A stretch of 64,000 nt of DNA from Dryocosmus kuriphilus (Eukaryota; Arthropoda; Insecta; Hymenoptera; Cynipidae): assembly GCA_038277395.1 (NCBI GenBank), contig CM076192.1:50267119-50331118 (forward strand). The letters run 5' to 3'. The position numbers were made by a program, and so were the translations under genes. A model generated the notes under the pieces. That model searched no databases and was not told where the DNA came from. It saw nothing but the letters and a program-made list of their open reading frames with translations. Each line of letters opens with the position of its first letter. The stretch's first letter is position 1. Positions 23,018 to 35,200 of the stretch are shown piece by piece.

Positions 23018-23880
23018 TCAGGGGGAGCAACTGATAGGGTTCTTTAAAGGAAGACGTGGTATCGCCGGTAGACTGACGGTGCAAGGCAGGACGTCTAATT
23101 CAAAATATCTCCCGAGGATGCTGTCACTCAAATGCATAGCGCTGCCCAACACCGATTAAGAAATTGTTTTTTTAAAACACGCAATTTATTTCATGCTAGT
23201 AAATAACTTTCAATATTTTACCAGTCCCTCTAGAGAACTAGCTGAACTATCGCTAAATAACGTATCCTTGAAAAACTAATAGTTTCTATTGATTGTTTAC
23301 TCTTAAAAAGAGTAGTAAATCAGTCTAGATGGCAAGACGCATATATATCTTTCATAACTCAATAGGTTTAAAATGTGTACTTACAGGCAAGTATTTTTCG
23401 ATGCCTAACAACGTGTTTGAAACTTGAAATTTTAGATTTAAAAAAGAAGTGAATAAATGATCTCGAGTTATTTTAATGCCGAATCGAAGGAAATAAACTT
23501 TGTTTGAAAACAAACATCCAGTTTCGCGAAAATTTATTGCAAATATGTGATCATCACGGACGCCGCTATTGACTTTGAACGTTAATTAAAAATTTAATTT
23601 ACAAGTAAACAAAGTGTCATGTTATATGTGCAGGCTCCCTGCATTGAATTTATGATACTTTATGACAACCGATTTCTGAAGAGTAGTTTTTGATTTAACA
23701 AAATGAAAAAAATAGATAAACAAATTTTATCAAAAAATATGTATCATCTAACCAATTTTTTCTTTTTCCAACCATCCTAATATAAAAAAGTATTCAAATA
23801 AAACAAAAAAGATTTAGAGACATTTATTTCAACATGTACCCAGATACGTATACGAATTTCTATTTTGGAAGAAAGATATA
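23018..23880. other. Unassigned DNA right of the satellite element
   Basis: The first 150 bp (23020-23160) are moderately GC-rich but show no domain. The rest is AT-rich. Nothing is supported. Confidence 0.45.
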
Positions 23881-24008
23881 CCGCAAGGCCAATCTCATGG
23901 CCGGTCATAGGAAAGCGTATAAGTGAGAATGAGATGCTAGCAGATGATGCATAAGAGCGTCTCTTTCGCACTCATGAATACGACCGGTATGAGATTGACC
24001 TTACTGCA
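23881..24008. repeat. Small inverted-repeat (hairpin, MITE-like) sequence
   Basis: GCAAGGCCAATCTCATGGCC GGTCA at the left pairs with TGACCGG... in the form cgaccggtatgagattgacc ttactgc at the right (23980-24008), separated by about 70 bp. Mismatches are scattered, so it is an old insertion or foldback. Confidence 0.5.
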
Positions 24009-24754
24009 GATAAGAATGCCATTTTTGTGCTAAAAGTGTATTTACATACTGAGTTAATCAATGTTATTTAGGGAAATGTTAAAATCGAGTTATATAGTTT
24101 TTATTTATTATGTACGTGAAGAAATATTCTACTAAAATTCAGTCATCAAAAATTTACCTTTACTTATCGGCTAATCCGACAGTCTAACTTTGTTGTAGGA
24201 GCTTTTTGAAAAGAATAAACGTTTCGTAATAATTTGTCTCCTTCCCCAATATTAAGGAAAAATCAGAAGGCATTTTTTTTAATATGGAAGCGCGAAAGGG
24301 TAAACGCTAGTACTGTTGTATTACCATACTAAATAGTACTGCTTGGTAAGTTATAAGCCATTCAAAACGCCTATAAACTGCGAGATGCATCGCCTCCTGC
24401 TTCAGAGCGATAAGAGCCAATTCTCGGACGACCTTATGCGATACGTCATATTGAGGGAGTAAATTTCTGGGGTGTTAGCTCGAAGAGAATTCGTTAACAA
24501 AACTTTGTACGGCCACAACCAAGCCAATTTATAGCTGCCACAAACGTGTAGGGACGATAGCACGGAAAAGGACATTAATCGAAGGACCAGTAAGAATGTG
24601 TGCCGCTATAATAAAGACCTTGCGCGACATGCGTGATACCAAACAATATGTGGCAAGGTTTAAAGACTATAAACACGCTTATTGAACAAGATATGACGTC
24701 CCTCAACTTGACAGACCAAAACGTATTTTTTGAATATAACCTATTCTATATGTT
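24009..24754. other. Unassigned DNA
   Basis: Mixed composition with no long frame. No splice, RNA or repeat signal recognised. Confidence 0.4.
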
Positions 24755-25150
24755 GGGGTCAATTTAGTGCTAATTAATGCCCAAATAACGAATTTAGAGC
24801 TTTGAATTTTTTTGAAAAAACCCGTCGTACTGATAACTGGAATGCAAGTTGTAAGCGCCAGATGCACGTCACAACAACGGCTATGCACTATAAATCGACT
24901 TCTTTCCTTCACAGGAATTTAGTGCTAATTTAGTGCTCATCAACCCACCCATCCCAAATTTTGTGCTTTGATTCTTTTTTAAAAAATACCCCGTGGTTCT
25001 GCCAACTGGAAGGCAAGCTGCAAGCGCCCCACGCAAAGCATGACAGCATCAAGTGAATCGAATTTTTTCTTTCGCAGGAATTTAACGTTAATTTAGTGCT
25101 CATCAACCCGCCCATCCCAAATTTTGTACTTTGTACTTCTATACCCCGTC
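24755..25150 (+). repeat. ~160-bp tandem repeat, about 2.5 copies
   Basis: AATTTAGTGCTAATTTAGTG at 24913 recurs as AATTTAACGTTAATTTAGTG near 25077, followed each time by CTCATCAACCC(A/G)CCCATCCC and AAATTTTGT(G/A)CTTTG. A more diverged first copy starts near 24755 with AATTTAGTGCTAATTAATGC. Each unit includes AACTGGAA(G/T)GCAAG(C/T)TG(C/T)AAGCGCC. Short frames across it are repeat shadows. Confidence 0.75.
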
Positions 25151-26869
25151 TAAACAAATGGAAAAGGTTAGTTCTAAAACTCAAAAAGGAGTGTTGTAAA
25201 AAAAGTTGTTTTAAAATGATTTGATAAAATTTGAGATAAAATTATTGCGCTGAATGTAGTATTAGTAAGGAAAAATGATTACGCAATGAAAAATATGAAA
25301 ATTGGGGATTTCAAATCCTTTTTTTTTTAGTTTTCGTATACTATGCATTTGGCCATTTGGGCAGTTGTAAATTAGGCTTAGAATATACTCTGCTAAACAA
25401 TATTCATTTAACTGACGTAAACGATTTCCTGGTATAAAGAAAAAAAAAAAATCAAAGAAACGCATTTCTTTGCGGATCTAGGAATTTTTTTTAGTGTAGA
25501 TATACTTTAAACTTTGGATTTAGTTTTCTGTACCTATTTTTCTTCTAAATCATTGAATTCAATCCATGATTTCTGTCGATAGCATATTGCCGTATAATGT
25601 CTGATAGTTTCTGTAGGTATATTCTCTTTATCCTCCGATCTTCGTTGACGAAAAGGCGCTAAAAAACGACTCCTAAAACCTCGCATATGTGTTTTCTGTT
25701 CCCACTGGGTCCCTAAAGCTCCGAAGAATGTTTTGCAGCATTGCAATTGAAATTCGTCTAAAAATTCCATGAATAAAAACGAACCTACAAAAAAAAAAAG
25801 GGATTTGCTCATTACATATTGCAATTTATATAAGTTAGCTCGAAAATGATGAGTTTACGACTTAGCTTCAATAACTCGTGGGGGAGGGGGCGATTAAAAT
25901 AACAATTACGTTAGACAATATTTTCTTGCCTCGCTCGTGCAAAAACGGACAAACGACTTGTTGCTAAACTAATTCTTATTGATTAATACTACTAGCACCT
26001 CTACTGCATGTCCGGGAGTGATATTTTTTGAATGTTAATAAAAATTCAATAATGAAAAGTTTAAATGCTAAGATACAATTCAAAATTATTTCGGCAACAC
26101 AACGATTTTAAATGTAACATAACCTATAAGAAAAATCTCATGCTCCGACACTATATGTAACCATCCTTTATATTACAATTTTTCTGAAGTGGCCCGGAGT
26201 CGTTGGGCGAAAGTACTAAATAAAGAAATTATAACAATGTCAGACTAGTAGATCAACAAGCCCAAAAATCATCACTCTAAAAATGTAATGTCACGTGGTG
26301 TTCCGTTCCGCCCTGTACTCACCTTCTTGCATCAAGCCTCAAACGACCATTTCGCTTCAAATCAATAGTTTTCATTTCTAAGACATCGATAATTAAAACT
26401 CTTGTCATGAACATAAAGTTAAAACTTCACTTTTTGTAATGCTTGACAGGGAAAATGGGATAAGAGTAGTATTAGTACTCTATTTTTCCTCGAAAATCAC
26501 AGCAGACTTGAGTTGCGAAGCACTAAAGTTTGCTATTGAAATTCACTTGAAATTAAAGTAAAAAGTAAATTGTTTTTGCATTTCCTACAAATCATTAGAC
26601 TCATTGCTCTTTGATAAATTAATATCATACTTGAAAAGTGAATATTTGTCAAATTATAACAACGTTCTACTTTACCCACCTGTTCCGTCGCCCCCCACCC
26701 ACCCCAACATTTCACTTTTTAAACACTTTAATGGAAAACCTCGGGGTTCGTACTCGGACACCCCCCTCTTCCATGAGGCCCTACCGAGGTCTTTCTCTGA
26801 TCCCCCTCCCCCTAAAAATACCTCGAGATTTATGAACAGCCCCTAATTAGAGATGTGGTTGGGGTAGAA
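25151..26869. other. Unassigned DNA
   Basis: AT-rich with a GC-richer patch at 26680-26840 (cccaccccaac, ccccctccccct). Frames of 60-96 codons on either strand have no recognisable domain. No gene is called. Confidence 0.45.
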
Positions 26870-27739
26870 AAAGAATGCGTATTAGAAGGTATAGGTTTTA
26901 GATCCATCTAGAAGTCACATGCTGCTCATTCAGAAACACTAGTCCCACGACACCGCTTCAACCCAGGTCACTGATTGATCTCTCTAGCAATCACCTCTGG
27001 TGGACAGCTTCGCACAGCCATATGGGGATTCATACGCTCAACCCAAACCATATTCACTAAACAAAACTCTTCACCAAGGCCCATGAGTATCCAAAATCTT
27101 TCGCTTCATTTCAGGCATTCGTTACACATTTCTTATAGACAGTTTTTCGCCACACATCCCTCTCCTGACATGCACTTTTTGCTTCCTTTATATCTTTTTA
27201 CATCTTTTCATACAAGCTCTTGTAATCCTATAACTCTTCATATCTTTTCCCTTAAGAGTCTCATTCACATATTTCCACAATTCTTTTCTCGGTCTACATT
27301 TCGGTGCGTGACCGTTTACTTTACCTAGATACACTTGCTTCATTAAACGTTCTTCAACCATTCTTTCAACATGACTAAACCATCTCAACAAATTTCTTTC
27401 ACTCTTATCCATCCATGTTTCTTTTACGACACATTCTTTGAAAATATACTCACTGACTTTATCCATTAGTGTTTTACCGCAAAAATTTCGCAGGAAACGC
27501 ATAACAACTGCGTTCACTTTACTTCTATCCTTTTCTTGGCATGTCCAGGTCTCGCTATCATACAACACAGTATAGGTGCAAGTACATAATTATATATTGC
27601 AATTTTAGCTTTATTTGTTACATTTTTACTTCTATTAATGGGTCCTACACTGCTTATAACCTTACTACCCTCGCTTATACGTCTGGAAATTTCTCTATCT
27701 ACCTTTCCGTCAGTAGTAAATAAGCTTCCAAGCAGTACC

Positions 27740-27890
27740 GAATCTACATTTTTAAAAAGGGGGTGCAGACTGACAATTTTCCGCCCTCTAGGCAACATTT
27801 TTCAACAAATGAGACTAGCTAGACCTGGTGGCTGCCACCCGGGGCAAGGCTCCCTTCCACCCACCTTTACATTCGAGCCTGCTTCCAAGC
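27740..27890. other. Short insertion within the LINE relic
   Basis: The protein reading goes from ...EQVDHFV at about 27893 to LGSLFTTDG at about 27720, which should be almost adjacent in LINE proteins. About 150 bp of unrelated, GC-richer sequence (ctggtggctgccacccgggg, etc.) lies between. Its origin is not recognised. Confidence 0.5.
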
Positions 27891-28258
27891 TACACGAAAT
27901 GATCAACTTGTTCAATTCCCTCTCCGTTTAGAGCAATATTGTATACTGTTTTCTCATCGCTTCTTTCGAATACAATAATTTTTGTTTTATTTACGTTAAT
28001 ACTTAAACCCATACTCTTCGAGCTAGCATCCAGTCTGCTCATCATCAGCAGATTCTGACGTAAGTACATCATCGTCTACAAAAGTCAAACCACACACTTT
28101 CACTATTCCGAGATCAACACCTTCTTCGTCTAGGAGAGCCATTCGTAGACATTTATTCACATATATAGGGGGGAGTGCCCTCTACTGGATAGGTTCTTCA
28201 ACTGAATAATGCGTAAAAATAACATTACATTTGAATTAAACGAAGTGTAATATTTTTT

Positions 28259-28647
28259 TCACAACTCGAGTATCGAAAAGTCGATTTTCGACGTCTGCAG
28301 AGCATGGCGAATTTGGCCGATTACACGTTGCTTCCTCAAGAGTGAGGAAAACAATCTTCGGGTCATATTACTCAACTCAAATGAGTGAGGAAAAAGGATC
28401 GAGTGTTTTCGTGTCAAATCGTACCATATCGATGTACGATTCTCGCGTGCTCGCTTGTTCGTAGCTACGTTCACACCAATTTACATATTCAAAATGGCGT
28501 CTACATCAAAACACAGAGACAAAATGTTCGGTGATTCGGTGAAGAGGAGGACTATCTTATTTTATAGAAACAGGTATCGTGTCGTATTCTCGCTCATGCT
28601 CTTCATACGTCGAAAATCGACTTTTCGATACACTCGTTGTGAAAAGT
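28259..28647. repeat. Foldback inside the MITE-like element
   Basis: TCACAACTCGAGTATCGAAA, AGTCGATTTTCGACGT at the left and the inverted ACGTCGAAAATCGACTTTTC, GATACACTCGTTGTGAA at the right form arms of about 38 bp around a ~310-bp centre. Confidence 0.7.
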
Positions 28648-28650
28648 AAA

Positions 28651-28803
28651 ATGCACAACTCGATGAGAATTGACATATTTACCAGGGACCTGAAGTTGAC
28701 GGCCGAAGGCCATATGAATCGAACTTTCAGCTCGATTCATCCGGCCTTCCGCCGTCAACTTCAGGTCCCTGGTAAATCTATCGATTCTCAACTTTTTGTG
28801 CAA
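28651..28803. repeat. Near-perfect palindrome of ~150 bp
   Basis: TTTACCAGGGACCTGAAGTT, GACGGCCGAAGGCCATATGA, ATCGA is followed after a short loop (actttcagc) by the mirror image TCGATTCATCCGGCCTTCCG, CCGTCAACTTCAGGTCCCTG, GTAAA. Both strands give the same short frame, which is a palindrome effect. It can fold into a long hairpin or cruciform. Confidence 0.85.
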
Positions 28804-29920
28804 TGTACTATTTATAAGTAACACTGTCAATAACACATTGTACCATAATGTGTTCACCACTTACTTGTCATTATTAAATTAACATTTTTTTAAATGTGTT
28901 TTCTGCATGGCAAAGTAACTTTCATCCTCCGGTAATTTTTCAACTTTTACTGAAATAAAGTTTGTTTAAATTGTTTTTTTTGTTCCTTGTATTCGCAGGA
29001 CACTTGACTTAAAAAATTTCCACAGAAGGAGTCTTCTAATTTTGAGAAACAAGGTAATTAATATGCTTTTATTGACAGTGTCATGTGTCCTGATCTTGAT
29101 AACTTGCGAAAGGTTAGATTTGTATGCTGAAGTGATTTTTTTTTATGTTAGCACGATTGAGTGCTACGAACTAAAAATCAGAAAAATATGAACGTATACC
29201 AACGTATACTTTGCCTACCTAATAATAATGGTAAATACGGCAGAGATTGGAGCCAACGTATTTTTCATAAAATAATTAAAAATATTGTTTATATTAATAG
29301 AAAAACATTACAAGGTAATAGTGCTGAATTGTTATTTGGTGATATCAAGAGAAATATCTATCAATTAACACTGTCACTACTATAAAACACGATTATCCAG
29401 ATCGTGGTCCAAGACCCTCATATCTAGATAAAAGTGCACTGGTTCTGAAAAAGATTAATGATGGACACATATCTGATTTAATCTAGTTTACGATGCCTGT
29501 GTTGTTTAAACGAATGTTTTATCTTCGGTTTGGTACGTAATACTCTCCTTTTTTGCTTAAAATGTTTAAGTATTATGAAGTCAAACCTCTCTTATCCAGT
29601 TCAGGGCACTCTCCTCTATACTGAATAATCACAACGACATGACGCAACCTTGCCTAAACAAGCTCTGCCTAATATCAAACCAATCACTCAGTTGTCCATT
29701 TACCCTTACACCTTCATACATTGCTTTAAGTGATTTGAGAAGCTAACTATTGACTCCATACTCTTCCTTCTGAGGTTCTGACGCAAGATAAATATCTGCT
29801 CCATACATGATATCCCTGGCATAAATCCGCAGTTCAACATTTTATGTAAAAAATGTATTAATGATGAATCTCGTAAATGTACATTTCTACTAATTTTTAG
29901 TAGAAAACTACTAAAAAAAA

Positions 29921-30977
29921 TCTACCCGCTTCGCGGGCACATTCTCATCGCGCGCTTCGTGCGAAGTATGAGCGCGCCTAGGGCGCGCGTCTGTTGGCAC
30001 TCGCGCTTCGCGCTCGATAGATTATTTACCTCGCGCTACGCGCTTGGTGTTTATGGATCGTATAAACTTTTAAATTAAAAATTACAAAAGAAATTATTTT
30101 ACTTAAGGCTCTATCGCCCTTAAGGAATACATTCTCATCATGACACTCGCGCTTCGCGCTCGATAATTACATTTTTTTAAAACACATAGTAGATTGGTAA
30201 AGTTTTTTAGTGATTTTCCAAATTTTCACAATAGAGGATTTCGATTCTTAAAAGTGAAACGATGAGTCTTATAAATAAATTCTGTAGCTCTTTCCAAGGT
30301 GAACAATTCTGCTTGTTAATATTTTCTCATATCTTCCACAGTTTTGCTGAAAAGTGGTTTTCTTTATATTTCATAACATATTTCACGAATAAATCAAAAA
30401 TTACGCGTCTGCTCAAAAAAATGATAGAGAGCAAATTTGTAAATCTTTTTGGGGCGAACAACTTTGTCTATTATTATTTTTCCGTATCTTCCATAGTCTG
30501 GCGGGAAATTTGAAATTTTTTATTTTTAATAACGTTTTATCGATTAAAACAAAAACCGTGCATTTTATCAAAAAATGGTTAAAGCAAAATTTATAGATCT
30601 TTTTAAATTGAACAACTTTGTTTTTTGCCATTTTTTTGTATCTTGAATATTTTGGCGGGAAACCAGAGTTTTTTTAATTTTAATAGCGTTTTCTTGATTA
30701 AATCAAAAACCGTTAATTTTATCAAAAAACGGTTAAGACAAAATTTGTAGATTTTTTTTAAGATGAACAACTTTTTACTTTCTTACATTTTTTTTTTCTC
30801 TCATAACGACAACGACGACGACGACGACGACGACACGGCAACGACAACGACAGACAACAGACCGTCGTAAAAACCGTTTTTTCGGATTCAGGAGGTCTCA
30901 AAACGTGGATATTTCATGAAATCCGCGAAAGTCAAATTTTGCATAAATCTAATACCTTCTCTGATGAGAATGTAAAA
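29921..30977 (-). repeat. GATGAGAATGT-family repeat, copy B (inverted)
   Basis: Inverted relative to copies A and D. It starts with the CG-rich hairpin series (ACCCGCTTCGCGGGC, GCGCGCCTAGGGCGCGC, CTCGCGCTTCGCGCTCG, CTCGCGCTACGCGC), continues with the ~150-bp repeats (AAGATCTACAAATTT-type blocks), a (GAC)n run at about 30806-30860, and ends CTGATGAGAATGTAAAAA. Frames such as 30262-30513 are repeat translations. Confidence 0.8.
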
Positions 30978-31001
30978 ACTACTAAATGAACGTTCTTACA
31001 C

Positions 31002-31871
31002 CGTACGCTCCTAGAGGGTGTAAAAGTAGGGCTGCCAACATTTCCGGAATTTAATGTTTGTGCATCATCGGCAAAGTCGGGTTGCCTTTCGTCCCGTGTT
31101 CACGGCTTTTGCTGTCCAAGTTTTTATGTATTATTTATTGAAAAACAAATTATTTGTAGCCAAATTTGAAGAATTTTTCAATAAAAGATTCAGTTTCGCG
31201 AGAAGTAAATAATAAGTATCCATACATTTTGAGAAAAACATTGTTATTCCCAACTTGAAAATAATATTGCGGTTAGGTTTATTGTTTTGTTTTTGAACTC
31301 GTATTTTATATATTTTTAATTAAAAGTAGAAGGTTCATTTGTAAAGCGAATTTTTTTAAATTTAAAGAATACGAAACTCATTTTAGTAAAGTGTAAGTAA
31401 CCATTTATTTAAAGAAAAAACAAAACACTGCCATTATGCATCGTCTTTTGTGTAAAATATATAAATTTCAAATCGCATTTAGAATTATTAATAGTGTTAA
31501 TTTGAATGAATAAAAATATTATAATAGAATCTAACTATTAATAGAACCTAACCTCAATATTAATTTCAAGCTGGAAATAACAATGTTTTTCTCAAAATGC
31601 ATGGATACTTATTACTTATCTCTCGAGAAACTGAATTTTTTGTTGAAAAATCCTTCACATTTGTCTGCAAATAATTTGTTTTTCAATAAATAATGCACAA
31701 TTGGACAAAAAAAGCCGTGAACACACGACACGAGGCAATCCGACTTTACCGATGATGCACAAACATTAAATTCCGGAAATGTTGTCAGACCTACTTTTAC
31801 TCTCCTTTCGATACTTAAATTACCCTACGCTTTTTACGACTTAAGCTCGTTACACCCTCTAGGAACGTACG
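31002..31871. repeat. Foldback element (~870 bp)
   Basis: The left arm begins CGTACGCTCCTAGAGGGTGT and contains AACATTTCCGGAATTTAATG, TTGTGCATCATCGG and ACATTTTGAGAAAAACATTG. The right arm has these inverted and ends ACACCCTCTAGGAACGTACG. The arms are each about 290 bp around an AT-rich centre, and the right arm has about 45 extra bases near 31800-31850. It directly abuts copy B. No protein is encoded. Confidence 0.8.
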
Positions 31872-32243
31872 CTGGAAGCAGGTTGAATGTAAAGTAAAAA
31901 CTAGGAATCCTTTTAGGACTAAATTCGACATTAAAACAGTTCATACAACAAAACAATCTCATTTCATATTGATCCGCCAATCTAATAAAAGACGTGCGAT
32001 TTTTGGACTAAAATAGACTCGCAATAAGAATCATTTTTCAACAACCAAATCTGACCAAACAAATGCTTAACTGTCAAAGAAATGGGACATTATTTCTGAA
32101 GTGACCCTATTTAAAGAACCAAAGTTCTCCGATCGGACTAAACCTAGGCAAAGTGTAGTCCTATACTGAATGGAAATTTATGGGAAAAAATTGTCAGGGG
32201 AGAGGGGGGGGGGGGGTCGGTTTTTTGTAAGTACCATCATATG
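31872..32243. other. Short intergenic stretch with G-run
   Basis: AT-rich. It contains a run of G at about 32200-32217 (ggggagagg then 13 G). No other feature. Confidence 0.5.
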
Positions 32244-35200
32244 CAGGGCTGCCACAGACTAAAGTATTTCAAAAAAAAGTGACAAAAGTGACCAATTTCA
32301 TATAAAAAGTGACTAAAAGTGACTAAAAGTGACTAATTTTCGCACAAAAAGGGGTGTATTATGTCCAAAGTAACACTTAGTATTAGTAATTCTAGGGCTG
32401 AATTTTGTGATGAATACCAAGGTCACAATTTCCAGAATAACTTCTGCAAATCACATAAATTGTAATTCGTTTTATTACAAAAACTGCAGCATAGACATAA
32501 CAAAAACTAGAGAATTCTTTCTCTCAGATTCTTCTCCCTCAATTCTTTCTTCTCTTACTGCTACAAGCATAGCCTGGACGAGTTGAATTTCTTCCATGTT
32601 TTGCTTTTCCATAGCCTTTTTTAATCTGATGTTAGCTTCTTTTCTAAGAGCTTGTTAGAACTTTTTAATTTCTCTTCTTCTTCCTTCCTCAAAATATCGA
32701 GTCGTTCTTCTTCAGAGTGCAATTTCTTCTTGCTTTCAGACATTTTGCGCAGTTTCTCTTCTTCAACTTTTCACTTGCTCTTCTTCACGCCCAAATATCT
32801 CAACTTCTTTTTTCTTCTTTCTTTCTGCTTCTAAATAATTTTCATAACTGTTACGGGCGCATCTTGCAAAATCAAGAAGCTCCTTAGTAAGAGGCACAGT
32901 GTGAGGCAAATTGTTATATTGCTTAAGTACATATTTAACAGTGAGGATTGAATTTAACGTCCTTTCGCTCATAGACGCTCTGTCATCCGTAAGGATACAC
33001 CAGAAACTGAAAACCCTCTCTCAACATCAGCGTTTCCATGAGACAAAGTAAGAAAGGCTTTCACAACTTTCATCACAGTCGGGTACTTCTTTTCTCCCAT
33101 AAGATTTTTTAAATTAAATATACGATCCCAATATTCGTCGATTCTCTCACCTTTAACCTCCAAGATTTTCTCTTCTTGTAAAAGTTTCCACTCGTCCTTG
33201 AGCACATCAGTTTCTACCGTCCAGGGCAGAGCTTTAGCAGCTGCCACAATAGCACTAGAGCTGGAGATTTCACCCGCTTACTAGAGTCAAGGTACTGTAA
33301 GTCTCGAAGAATTGTGGCAGATTTGAAGGATGATTTATCTAAAATGTGCTTGCAAACTGCGATGTAATGTGATTGAGCATCTTTGCAAAAAAGATTTTTT
33401 TTCATTTCCGCCACCGTTGATAATTCATCCAAGCAGTCTTCCGGGAGAACAACATTTTTAGGTTCGAGAAGATTACTGCTATCGAATACTTTGTCATAAG
33501 CTAGATCTTCTTTCTTACAAGACTTACCAATCAAGATTTTCACTACATTCGTCAGCTGTGAATGCAGCAGGTGAATAAGAGGCTCCTCTTTTTGAAACAT
33601 TTTTGTAATATTCGTCAGTATCTTGGAGCTTGAAACAACGAACGAACATCATTTCAGCCTTCATCGTTGGCTTCTTTAACATCTTTACAATCTGCAGATA
33701 GCACTCCTTCTCATGCAAGTTCTGACTCTGCTTGTTCGGAAGAAATTTAAGAAAATATTCAAGCGTAGGTTCCCAAAGAATGAGACTTCTTTCTGCAGCT
33801 CCTTGAATTGTAAGCCAACGCGAAGATGCGTGCTCAATGAAATGCAGTAGCGGAACAATACATTTCTTTAAAATGCTGCAAAAATCTTCCCATCTAGTAG
33901 GCCACCCGTGAAAAAAATCATGCAACAAATAAAACAAATAAGATGCTTCCTCTCCCAGCTTATCCATTCCTTTAAGAAACGCATTATGACAAACGTGTAT
34001 GTTGCAAATGCCAAGATCTATTAAGCCTTTCTTTCTCATTTGAATTAGTTGGCTGTTCATCTTCCTGAAAACTCCTTTATTTACATTTGGACCGTCGCTA
34101 CTCAACATCAGAAGATTATATGTAGATAAATTAGCGTGCTCCATAGCTTCGTTCAACTTCTCCAAAATGATGTCACTTGTAGCACTGCCAATAAAAAAGG
34201 TTTCCAAATGTTGAAAAATAATACCATGCTTTTCTTTGGACCAATATTTCACAGAGGTCTGGAGTTCCTTTTGCCCAGCCGTGTTCGTTGTTTCGTCATA
34301 TAGAAGACTGAAGAACGAGTCTTCCATGTCTTTAAATTGGACAGACCTAAAATGGGGAGCCACTGCATCATTCAGGAGATAAATAGCCTTGGTGCGCCCA
34401 AGAATAAAATTCTCGGTGATTTGATTGACGCCGAACATAGACTGAAAAATATTTCTCAAGTCACCACAGGAAGCAGCACTAAAGTCAGCAGCAACACACA
34501 TCAAAGTCCATATTAACTCCGCTCTTGTTGTTTGATCATGAACGCTATAGATTTGAATGGTACTTGGAAATTTTCTCATCACAGAAGAAGAACTAGAGGA
34601 AGAATCATTTGACAGTGTTGATGCACATTTTATCATCAACTTAGTCGTTCCTTGTTGACTAGCAAAGTTTCTCTTGTGCTTGTCTGTCGCAGCATGTTGA
34701 ATGAGAGCCTGAAATCCTTTATGAGCAACTGTGATTCTGGAACCACCGCACATAGAGCAGGAAGCTTCATGATCGCTAAATCTGACTGCCCAATCTTTTA
34801 TCTTAGAGCCTTGTCCGTCATCTTTTTCGAGCCACAAAGAGGAAAAACTGCAATTCTTCCCCATTGCGTCTTACTAGAGCAGCAGGTCTAAACAAATCAA
34901 ATGTTCAAGTATGTTTATTTTTAGTTTAGAATTATAATTTTAATACACGTAAATATGTCAGTAGGTAATCCAAGACAAAATTAAATTGGATATAGAAAAA
35001 AGTTTGCTGATGTATAAAATATTTGAAAATCGGAAATTTTCAAGAAATTAAAAAACTACTTGAATCTGTAGATTCATTAAAAGCAATTTTTAAAAGTATT
35101 TCAGCAAGATTTAAGTAGAGCTATTTTTCACTTTTTCTTAGGTAATTTGTTCAATATTATTTATTTATTTCATTTAGAAAAAACTTATTTGTTTCATTTA

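Larger units (their letters stand above)
28168..29616. mobile_element. MITE-like DNA element (1449 bp) inserted in the LINE
   Basis: The ends are inverted: left GGGGGGAGTGCCCTCTACTG-GATA; complement of right GAGGAGAGTGCCCTGAACTG-GATA. TATA lies on both sides (28164-28167 and 29617-29620). Removing the element with one TATA restores an in-frame junction in the LINE (FSI-YVNK), which supports a 4-bp TATA duplication, although a TA duplication is possible. There is no transposase. Two further foldbacks lie inside (28259-28647 and 28651-28803). A 74-codon frame at 29161-29385 has no recognisable domain. Confidence 0.75.
26870..29850 (-). pseudogene. Non-LTR retrotransposon (LINE) reverse transcriptase relic, interrupted
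   Basis: Minus-strand pieces of a LINE reverse transcriptase, the enzyme that copies the element's RNA into the target. From 29830 down: EYGVNS-stop-LLKSLKAMYEG, VNGQLSDWF and FRQGCVMS (29640-29790); then, after a 1.45-kb insertion, YVNKCLRMALLDEEG and the catalytic FVDD box (complement near 28075-28090); SMGLSINVNKTKIIVFE; GSLFTTDGKVDREISRRISEGSKVI; LYDSETWTCQEKD; MRFLRNFCG; and LLRWFSHVERM, the usual C-terminal region of insect LINEs. Several frameshifts and stops are present, and the endonuclease part and 5' end are missing. About 26870-27190 is probably 3' untranslated sequence. The motif set resembles RTE/Jockey-like insect families; the clade is not certain. Confidence 0.8.

Noticed and set aside
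30806..30860. Telomere-like or coding poly-Asp/Thr repeat
   Set aside because: It is the (GAC)n microsatellite at a fixed position within the local repeat family.
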